Shown here: positions 14,501 through 26,500 of the stretch, piece by piece
Layout: every line of letters starts with the position of its first letter
Numbering within the stretch: position 1 is the stretch's first letter
DNA from: Pteria penguin
Lineage: Eukaryota; Mollusca; Bivalvia; Pterioida; Pteriidae
DNA length: 64,000 nucleotides
Assembly (NCBI GenBank): GCA_035048485.1
Contig: CM068582.1
Coordinates: forward strand, 34,337,596 to 34,401,595
Direction of reading: 5' to 3'
Notes under the pieces: generated by a model
Seen by the model: only the letters and a program-made list of their open reading frames with translations
What the model was told of the DNA's origin: nothing
The model's database searches: none
Program-made: the position numbers and the translations under genes

Positions 14501-17500
14501 AGTATATTTCTTTAAAATATATAATTCAAAGAGAGAACATAGATTGTACATACCTGCAGACAAGACTATTTCAATATTTGTATACTGAGCCAGTTGCCTA
14601 GCAACTGTGTGAACCTGAACTGCCAACTCTCTAGTAGGTACTAGAACCAAGACTCGTGTCATGGCCTGTTGCTTTGGACGGTAAAGCAACCTTTCCAAAA
14701 TCGGCAACATAAATGCCACCGTCTTACCTAAAGTGAAAGTGAAAATAAGGTGAAATCTATTCATACAATAAAGCCTTTAAGTCCACATGATTGTTAAACA
14801 TTGGTTGAAACTATTTTATCTTATTTGCAGTTTGATGAAGACTTCCAATAATTTTCAATTTGAATTGTTCATAATAGGATAAATACAGAAAAAGTATATG
14901 TTTGCAAGGTGTAAAGTAGAACCCCTGTCAGATATCGGAAATGTTCTAAGTTGTAAAGACTGTGATTTGTATTAAATCAATCTGCCCTAAAAAGAACAGT
15001 CCCAATTTCTGAATATCATATTTAGGTATGTAAATATGAAAGTAAACTAAATTAGCAGTCATTGGAATACTTTATTCCCCTCGTTTCCACTTCTGCAGAG
15101 AACCTAAATATAGAAAGGCAGACAACACACCTTTAGTTATCAAAATTTCTTTTTATGGTAGTATTCCAAGTAGCAAGGGCTTTGTTTCTGAAAACTTGTT
15201 TGAGCAGAAATGTCTTCCCTTATAGGTATCATACAACGATAGCTTTAGTAAATTTCTCCAGTTTTGGAGATGTGCAGATGAGACAGTCAAACCGACAAAA
15301 TGATCCCAAATACAGATTTACTCCCAACCCATATTTTGTGACATTACCATTCAATTTATCTTGATATTTATAAAACCATTCATTTAAATAGGATTAAAGT
15401 TTTCAATTACTTCACACACACTAATAAACATATATCTAGAATTCAATGTGTTCAAGAAATATTAGCACTCTCACTAGAAGCTTTTACATTATTTCTGAAT
15501 TTTTATCATAAATAAATGTATATACAATGAACAAGGCAATTGGGTTGTTATTTTCATCTTCTTAACTTTATATGTATATGTACTCACCTGATCCTGTGAC
15601 AGCACATGCACATAGGTCTTTCCCTAATAATGCTACTGGTATGGTGGCTGTCTGAATTGGTGTTGGTTTATCAAAATTCATGTGACTTAGACCCTATAAT
15701 AATTACAAATTCTATTATCAACAAGATTAGGTATGACCAAACATTTCAACACAAGACACCAGATTGCATACATAAAGAAGTAACAAGAGTGACAACAAAA
15801 GTGGTCTAACTATATAGAAATGATGTCATGTTTGGCATCTAACAGTGTACATGTTTATAGCCATAATACAATAAATGAGAAAATAACGATCAGGAATGTG
15901 CCAGAGACTTGTATATTTAAACTTTTAAACATATTTTAAGGTCATATCCTACTTCTTCAATTTTAGGATAGATCTGCTTCAAAACTGAACCAGTTTCTTC
16001 TTATGGTCTCTTATAGAGACACATAGTGATGTCTGCTGTGGTTACCAAAGGAAAATGTGGAATTTTTCAACTTCCATAATTGACAGATTCAGACATTTTT
16101 AATTGTCATATACGGGAAAAAAAAACAACACACTACTCAATATCTTCTTTCCTGACAAATATTTTCTCTTCATACTTGAAATACAATATATTGGATACAT
16201 AATCATCTGAAAAATGCAAATAAATTGAAAGCTTTCAATACACCTTTCTGTGGAAAGACAAAAAAATCTGCAGAGTTGATGAAACTAGGAAAATTTTACT
16301 AGGCAGGTGGGCTGGTACAGTTTGAAAACAAGAATTTTCACTAGTCACATTATTATGATTATGACATCAAAAAATAAGTTGACACACAACTGACAAGTTT
16401 ACGACGGAACAAAATTTATCAAGTAATGAATATGACATGAACAGTATTAACTTGAATATTAGAAATGGCACAAGGAAAATCACAAGTCGCCAAATGTTCT
16501 ACTTTTGTTTTCAAATTTGTTGATATTTCGCAGGGTTCAAGATTAACATGCTATAATAGTTCATTGTCATGATCTTTTAACTCTCAATTCCAATATTTTT
16601 AAATACAGAACAAACAAAATCGTTATAAACCAATAAAACTGATAAATGATAAGGTCATTTTAAACTGGCAGAAATATATTTGTGATTTAGTAATACCAGC
16701 CATGCAGGCGATACATTTAAAGGTTTACACTTGACCTTTAGCATTCCTTATCGTCTGGGGCGTGACGGTGACCATCTTTCGTCACGCCTGAATCTGTATT
16801 TACAATATTCCTAGCAATCCTGCAGCCTTATTCATGACTAAATTAGAAGTTATCTTTCTTGTCATCAACTGTATTTGATTTGAGGGACTCTCTAGTGTAA
16901 ATATATCAAAAGTTTTGCCAGCTGGATAAGTCCTTAATATTCCTTCATAGTTGTACACATTACCAAAATGCATAACATCATCAGATGTGGTGACAAATTT
17001 AAAAAATATTGTAACTGTAAAAAATATGACTCCTGCTTGCATGAGGAGTCATTATATAATTGGTTTTCTACTCTCCCCCCACTTTTACACAATAATACCT
17101 GAAAAGGAGGATTTTCTCTAAACATTCATGAACAACAAATATACAGAAAGCTAGAAAGAGAAAATCAAACAGATTGAAGAAAACAAAGATGTGCTTATAT
17201 GTCTAGCTTAATATTCCATAATTGTTTTCAGTCTTGAACTACAAATTTTTCTGACTTTAATATGCATGTAGTTCTTGGCCGGGATTTTAGAACTCAAGAT
17301 TACTATCTACAAGAATAAATACAAGTTACAACTTACTTTATGTGCATTTTTAATTAATGAGGTAATAACATCGGTCATAACTAATAGAAAATTGTTCAGA
17401 AAAGATCCTGCGATTTCATTGCTTGTGTATGTTATAAATAGCACTCATTACAAATAGAGAGCTACTTAGAATCGTGTCTAATAGTTAATATATGAGGGTT

Positions 17501-20500
17501 TTAAGAACGCGATAAATTAACAACTAAAGAAGATGAAATAAATGTAGGTGATGACACTAATTTGACTAAGTTTGCATTAGTGAATTCCCCTGGTAAAGTG
17601 GAATTATGAGTACAACACCAGCCTTTTCTCATCAGGAAGTAGTGCACTAGAATTAATAAAAACAACACATAGTTTTGTTCATTATAGATATAACTCACAG
17701 TAACTTAGTTGATTCAGATTAAATCTGGTCATATACAAAGTTTATGAATTGCATAAATACGCCATTATTGTACTGTAACCTTTAGCATGTGTATACACTT
17801 ATTTTCACAAATGTCTAGATCTGTTTATGGTGAGTGCTATTTATAACATATATAGGCAACATAACCACAGGATCTCTTTGAGACACTTCTCAAACAGAAA
17901 TGATATAGATTAAAACAATTAAATCACAATAAGATTCTTTTAAAGGTTACTACATTTTTGAAAAGCATAAACATGTGATTATTACACAGTAACTACGTCT
18001 ATGTGTATATGGTAATTAAGAAACCTTTGTGTTGCAAATATTTAATTAAGTGGTAGATTTCCTACACCTATGGTAAAATGTACATATTGTCAAGAAATAC
18101 CTTCATCAGGGGACGAGATACATTCATATCCTGAAATGAGAGATTTTCATCCACAGCATCTATACTCTCAGAAAATTCTATCTTTTCCGTCTCCTAAGGA
18201 AAATACAAATTTGTTGTAAAGAATATATGAATACTACTAAATATATCTCAAGACAATTTAAAGTTAAGAAACAAATGTTAGTATAGTTACTATGATTTAA
18301 TGTGCTTGCATCAATAAATAAGAAGACTTAACTTTTTAAGAGTTTCAAGCGAGTCCAACTAAGTCAAATGTTCAAACTTCACTTTCTTTTATTTTTTTTT
18401 TTTTTACTTTTGTGTGTGTGTGTGTGTGAGTATGTGTGTGTGAGGGGGGATATATATGTCAAATGACTGGGACAATAGACTGAATCATTGTCTGGTATAG
18501 ACCTGGACAGCTGAACATGACTAGAGGTTAATGATAAAGGTGATCAACAGTAGGTTACTGGAATATAAGTGAAAAAGCTATCAAAGCAGCAGAAAACAAA
18601 CCAAAAATTTCATATTAATTTTCATCATAAAGACTGACAAAATTGTATTTTGAGGTTGTGCTCGAATGTTTTGAGCAAGCAAACAAAATAATCCAATAAG
18701 ATTTATTCCATTGAAACTTATTTTCAAGGCCAAGGTTAAAGTTGACAACAAAACAATATGCCCCTGATCTATTGATCCAGGGCATAAAACCTTTGTGTCA
18801 ACAGAAAGATACTGTCACAAGAATTACACGCGAGATATCACTTGCCATTCAAAAGTTATGGCTAAGGTTAAATTTATTGAAATGAAGGCCAAACTTTAAG
18901 GTCAAGGTAAAAAATTTTGGTGCCAACTAAAAGGTCTTTGTTTGTCCTTTAATCCTTTCAAGTTTTGTCAACTTACCATATTAAATAAAGATATAGCCAA
19001 TAATATGAATGTGGGACTACCAGACAGACGGACAGATGGACTCCAGGCAAAGTGATCCCTTTATGCTGCTATGCTTTGCAGGCAACACAATAAAAACAGT
19101 ATTTTTGCAAGGCCAAATCACTTAATCTAAAAAATACCATAACCTTACTTCTTCATCATCAGAGTCTGCTGTCTTCTTCCTCTTTCTCTTCTTTTGCTTC
19201 TTTTCTTTGTTCTTTATAGTATCTGTTGAAATATACACAACACTGTGTTTACTTTATTCACTATAGGATTAGATATCATTAGAATAGAAGATATTCCATT
19301 TATTGTAAAACGGATATAGGGAAATTGTATTCATCAGATGGAAAAACAGGCCCCTGACCTGTTCCTTGTTTCATACTACACCATAATTCTTTCAGATGTA
19401 TAGTGGTGGCTACTGTATAGTGGTTATGGTATAGTGGTGGCTACTGTATAGTGGTGGCTACTGTATAGTAGTGGTGGAAACCAGGGATTTAGAGAATACT
19501 ACCAAACTTTGTTGAGTACAGTGAGAGATCTTATAATCTGCTCCGAGTTATAGTACAACCAAAACTTATTATTGCTTCAGCCCATTTTCCAAAAACTTTC
19601 CCTATTAAATGGGAATTCACAAAATCAAAAGACTCAAGAAGAGGGAAATATGAGTCAAAATACAGAGCGCTTATCTCTCATGGATAAAAAGTTATGGTCA
19701 AGATAATTTGCCTAATGACAGAATTGATTGATTAATTGATTAATTATTGTTTTATGTCACTCCACAATTTTTTCACGTATATGGTGACGGCATCTGCCTG
19801 ATGCATTTCATACAAATTTAGACCTTTGCAACGGACTCACCCGAAGCAGTGAGGGATCTTTTACTTGCCACGTATACCTCGGTTTTTACTGTCTCATCCG
19901 AAAGACAGAACAATGTGCCGAATGGGAGTCGAATCCGAACCTCTCGATCTTGAGCCGAGCACCTTATCCACTAATGACAGAAAGAAATCAATTTACATAT
20001 AACATATACAGAATCACCTTACAGTCTATTTGTGCCAAAAAATTTTGAAATATCACACAACCAGTATTTATAAAATTTGATAGTATTTCATGCTGGAAAA
20101 TTACAGTTAAACTTTGAAAACTCAAAGTGCAACGGACCATCAAAATCACTTCGAGTTTTAGATTAGTCAAGTTTTCAAAGTTTCTGTGTTGTTAATGAAT
20201 CAAAGAAAGACAAATATGAAGTCAAGCTTCTCTATTAATTTTACAAATATTCAAGTTTATTTTCTTATATGTTGTAAATTTATTTAAAACATCATTTACC
20301 AACATTTAATGATTTACATCAAACTTAGTCAAATTCTGAGGGCATATTCTGAGGGCATATTAATTATCTAACGACAGCAGCAGTATGGGTCACCCGAGGT
20401 TTTGTAATAGGTGTAAAATGCCAACTGACAAGACTGGCTAGATTCAATGCAATATTGGGACTTCCACAACACTTAATTTGGGGTGGCATAGTTTACAGAT

Positions 20501-23500
20501 GATACATTGGCTATTAGATAAACAGAATTCAGAAATTCTATTATCAGATAAAATAGACTAAATGAATACATAGAAATGGTTTAGTGAATGAGTATCATAT
20601 TAAATAAAGTGAAATATCAAATTACACTTTCTCAAATTAAGCAGAGTGTACTGTTACAAGTATGTGAATAATGCCGATCTATTTTTAAAGTGACAGTTTC
20701 CCAAACATTTTATGAATTTATCTTTACTTAGTATTAGACAGAGAGATTTGTATTCCTACATTACAGAAACAAATTAAACCTGTTCTCATTTCCTCATCAG
20801 ATGACTCATCTTCCTCTATCTCCTCCTCCTCACTTCCCACATCATCTACTTCATTCACACCCTATGTAGTAAGTTTGTTGATTAAGGTTACTATAAATAC
20901 TACTAATCTATTATTATTTTAATCCGTGCAAAACTATTTTAACAACAATTCTTTCCTTCTCACTTAATACTGACGTTGTGATAATAAAAGCTCTTGACTG
21001 TGATAGGTATTAAATTTTTCTGGTTGTGTTTTGTTATGTAATAAAACAAGTACCTGAGTTCCAGAAACATTAGATGACATAACTATTATTGACACATGAG
21101 TACAAAATCATAAAGAAATGATTGGAAAATATCGAACAGTATCTACATGTTTGAGTGAAACAGCGAATGTGATATTTTTAAAACAGTCTGTATCAAGATC
21201 TTTATTACATATATAATGATTACTTTACTAGCTAACAGTCAATTGTATTTTAAACTGTACTTATCATCAAAGATACTTCCTTTCAAGTTTTTAAGTAAAT
21301 TCTATTTCTGAATTTAATATTTGGTGACAAAACATTTCTGTCAAGCAATTCATCTTTTTGCGAGTACACTTACACTGTAATGGTTTAAAATTACTTTACC
21401 TTTTTCTGAAGTTTACGAGCTTTTGCTATCTTTTCATCCAAAGTTGTTGCTGCACGCTTCTTTTTAGCATGTTTCAAAGCAAAATCAAAGTCGAAAGTGG
21501 AACTAGGATCTAACTGTAATGATATGATATTCTAATCAGTATAAAATAAAGTATTAAAGCGTTAAGCAGATATTTCACAGGTATCTTTCAGAAGGAATAA
21601 ATTTTGTATGGAAACAGAAAGGCCCACATTGGTCTAGTAAGGATTACCAAGACCCAATTTTTGAATCACAGTTTCAGTTTCAGAAGAGGGTCTCATGCTT
21701 ATCACTATCATGCATATAATTTATAACTACAATGAAAAGGAGTAAATGACTAGAGAATGTCAGTACAACATATATCCCAATGGTGGCAATTTTGACTCTG
21801 ACCTTTCTCTTACTGACTCCTAAATCAAAATTCATCCTCTCCTTTCAATAAGGTTTAAATCAAGATATCCAAATATGCTTTGTATTGGAATATGGATGCA
21901 TGGTACTTGATCTATCATCTGGATTTGATTGATTGACTGATTATTGTTTTACATCACTCCATGGTTATTTCAAGTATATGGCAAGGGCATCTGCCTGATG
22001 CAATGCATACAAATTCAGACCTTTGCAACGGACCCACCCGAAACAGTGCGGGATCTTTTACGTGCCACGCCTACTGTGACACAGGACCTCGGTTTTTACG
22101 GTCTCATCCGAAAGACAGAACACCGGTGTTCCCAGGGTGCGAATCAAACCTAGGACCTCTAGGTCACGAACAGAACACTTCATCCACTAGGCCACCTATC
22201 ATCTGGAAACCAATAATTAAGTTTATTTTTACCACTGGTGACCTTGACTTTTGACCAGTGTTTCAGACTGAAATCAAACTGTATAGTCCAACAAGCAGAA
22301 TATAAGTAAAGTATAGGTCATTTCAGCCTAACAACACTGAAAATATAGATTGATTACATTTGTTGATAACTTTACATAAGAAACGGAGACATAACAGGAC
22401 CATTTTGCTTGTTGCTTTATCTGAAATATTTTTGTTGATGTTTTCTTTTTCAAGGCATTAAATGAATGGTCAGAAATCTATAGACATTCCTATTAATGAT
22501 TGTCAGTCAGAGTCTCATTAAAAATGTCTTTAAAGACATACTTAGCATTAGTTACAATGGTTATTTACATTGTTTCAAAAGAAGAATCACTGAATTCATC
22601 TTAAATATATCTCTACATAGTTCACCATTCCGATCTTTGTATACTTGTTCCAAAACAGATTAAGTGAAACATTTATCAAAATCCTAGTTAGAACTTGCAA
22701 TAGACCTTTTCACCTTAAATGCAAGACTGATGTTTTGGGTGGCAAAATCAATAGCTCTTGTCACTTTTAATGTGGGACTGATGTTTTGGGTGGCGAAATC
22801 ATCAATTACGTAAAACATGATCAATATATTATAATTACTATGACTTCAAAAATTTGAAGAATAAGCTGTGTTTGTAAAACACTAATGCCCCCCGGCAGCC
22901 CCAAACTCCAAAAACTTGTTTTTAGTGTGAAGGTCATTGTCAAAGTCAAGAGGTCATTGACCTTGGTGACATTTGAAAGGGCTATATTAGTCGAGTAAGC
23001 ATGTCAAATATGAAGTCTCTATCCCTTACCGTTCCAACAGTTATAGCCAAGGTTAAAGTTGACAACAGACAGACAAACAAAGTGACAGGACAAAAACAAT
23101 ATGCCCCCCTGATCTATCAATCCAGGGGCATCAAAATGCTACTTCCTGCCACTTCAAAACGTCTGTCCACAGATAACTTGAAAGGGCCTATTAAAGCAAA
23201 CCGTTTAGGAATGGGGAAATTTCTAAGGAGTCCGAAGGAGACGATATAAGTGAATTGATTGTTTTAAGCAAAATAATATTCCTTTGGTCAGAGCAAACCA
23301 GTTTATGCTTCAATAACAAGCTTTGTCCATCATTCTGTGATATGGCAATAAACATGTTAAAGCAATCAGCACCAAAGACAATGTGAATTTGTCATCAACC
23401 AATAAATTATCTTATAAGCTTGGTATAGAAATGTTAATCACATGTTCTGAGATCAGTATCAAAATTCACCCGTGTGAAATGCTACGACGATTTCTTTTCT

Positions 23501-26500
23501 GACACAAATTTATTGATTTTGTGAGACTCACAGAGAGACGTCAAATTCATTCAGACAGTCAGAGTTTCAGAAAGTTTAAGTTTTCCAAATTTCTGTGTTG
23601 TTAACAAAATGAATAGAAAGGTCATCGGGCGTGTATAATTATTTCAAGTTTCCCAGGGTTCAGGGAAGTTAAAAAGAGTCAGTCTAAATGTTTTGACTAA
23701 TGAAAGTTCCTTAGGACTGACAAAATTCTGAAATTGTTTTGTTATATATTTCATTGTCCTGACTGACAAATTCACTGAAAATGACTTATATGTTTGAAAA
23801 CTTTTCAACATCTCTGCTGGGTTTTCAAATTTTCTGACATTTGAGTACAGAAGTTCAACTGCACAAATTTATGTAAAATTATAGAAAACTTTATCATACA
23901 CGCATTATAATGTGACTATGCTCATCAAAAAATAATTATGAAACCTGGTCAGTAAAAGTGAAACTGTTGTTGAATTCCTCAGTTTTCTGTTTCTTCTTTT
24001 TCTTCTGTACAGTAACTTTCTATTTAAAAAAGAAATTTAAAAGCATGAAATTCTTATTCAAACTAGAGCTGTTAAACAGGAAAAATACCCCCAGTGGCAA
24101 CAAAGTTGAAACTTGCAATAATTCATCCTAAGATACATATCATTGGTATAAATGTAATGGATGTCCCACTTGAACATTTTGAGAAACCTGCTTTGTTAAA
24201 CTTCTTAATCAGACAACACAGTAGGGATGTAACGCATGCCTCACGATACGATACATAATGAAAATTTTGGCTGCGATACGATACTTTTCGATACGATACA
24301 CCGTAAAAATCTATGCATATACGCTTCTTGCAATAAAATAGTGTGTCACCTCCGAGCACCTGTATTAAGTGTGTGATACTGAAATACATATTCACCATGA
24401 TGTCATCAGTATCCAAATATCTGATGCTTAAAATAAGTATACGTAATCAACTTCTTCTCCAGAAATTATAAATGATAAGAGTTATATATATTTTTTTCTT
24501 TTGCAAATGACTTTTACTAAATACTCGAAGATGGCGTGACGTCACTGTATCTATTGGTCTTCGTAGATACCCGAAGAGTGATCATGACACTTGGGGTAAA
24601 ACTCGGGGTTTATCATTAGCGTTAATGCAACTTTAATTTTTCGTATAAAATACGATTGTAAATTTGTATTCAAAATTTACTTGTTTAAATGATAAAATTG
24701 TTGAATTTTTCCTTTTTACCTAAATTCCTCCAGGAATATGCATTGCTCTCTAAGATTAAGTCCAATGCTTTATCCCAAATGTTCCGAATGCTCGTTATCA
24801 ATTACTCGGATGTTCGACTTCGAGAATACATACACCCTACCTAACATCACTATGACAAAGCTTGCACTCAGATTCTTCTTTCTCAACAACTTCTCTGCCA
24901 TTACGGACAAGGACTCGAAAACCAAAAAGTTTCCAAACACCGCTTCTGTAGCTAGCGGGAGGCTCTCTTAACTTTATATCGTTGTTGTTTTCCTCAACAT
25001 TCACAACAAACACTGCCTTGTCCACCATTGCAATTAATGATTCGCATTAGAAATTACGCTGAGCCAGTTTATTTTTTTTAAACCAAACCAAAATTGGAAA
25101 TTTGAACCGAACATCGTATTGATCAAAAGTATCGAACAGTATCGATACTTCAGTGAATCGTTACACCCCTACAACACAATGGACAGCAACAGTCTACAGC
25201 AAGACCTTACAGCACTAGAGAAACGGGAAGAAGAGTGACAGATGTCCTTCCATCCGGAGAAATGCATGGTCATACAGGTCTCATCAAAGCGGAAAATAAT
25301 CAGCGCAGACTACAGACTACATGTACACAACCATAAGTTAGAAGTAGTGGGATCAAGCAAGTACCTGGGAGTTACAATCAGCAGCAACTTGAAGTGGTGA
25401 AAGCACATGGATGCCATGAAAGCGAAAGCCAATAGGACTCTAGGCCTCCTAAAGCAAAATCTCAGAGGTTGCAGAACCTCAGCATGGGTCAGAGCCTACA
25501 AAGCCATTGTACGTCCAACACTGCCTCCATATGGGACCCTCACACCAGCAGACAGATCAACCAGATAGAGAAACTCCAGCGTAGAGTCCTAACGGACGGT
25601 ACCTCCCATTGACTACTTTTCAAAGAAATTTGTAGGCCCCTAAGGACCGAGTTTCCTCTGTTGGAGTTGCAAGTGATTACAATTTGCAATACTTGCCTTT
25701 CTTCACAAGCCCCTTGCTCCATTTAACTACCAAATTGTATAAACGTTTTTCTTCACGGAGCCGAATAAATGTACGACATCCAATCTCAGAGATCGAATTG
25801 AAGAGAAATAACGTTCGAAACGATGTTTTGGAAGATGGTCACGCGCTTTTATGTCACGAAAAACATCGTTATGACATCAAAATACATTGTAACGTCGAGA
25901 AAACCAGCCGGGTTATCTTAGGTACATCACTTATTCTCGCACGTGCCTAGACATAAACAAACCAAAATGGCGGACAATTCGTCTATCCTTACTACGTTTT
26001 AACTGCAATTTTCCCTATCTCTTCTAATCCCAACCCCTTTGACATCCGCCTGCGGCGCAAAACACTTGAATATATTGCTAGCAAATAAAGTTCAGTAAAA
26101 TATATACAATATTTTAGCCTATAAATTATGGCCTCCCCTAAACTTAACTGAGGCTGGATTTTAAATTTTTAACTGTATCATATTGCCCTATGAAGCTTTT
26201 ATCTTGACTGCCACATAAAATATAACGCTCAACTTTTGAGTACACTTCATAATGGAAGAAGAACTCATCAATGTCTACAAACCCATCAAGTTTGACTTAA
26301 GTTTTTATATTAACTGTTGAGGATCATTAAAAAACCAAGCTAAACGCAAATTGTTGACGGACGGACAGAAAGACAGACGGACTTCGTCAATTTATAGACC
26401 GTAAATTTTTTGTAATCCAATCAATCACACGAATATTCTAAACACTTTAAATTTTAATATACACTTCAAAACAATAACAAACCCACGTGTTTACATTGAA

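Noticed and set aside
22080..22197. tRNA gene on the minus strand
   Set aside because: Box A and B words belong to the SINE head; there is no cloverleaf with intact acceptor stem, and the same head occurs in other SINE copies.
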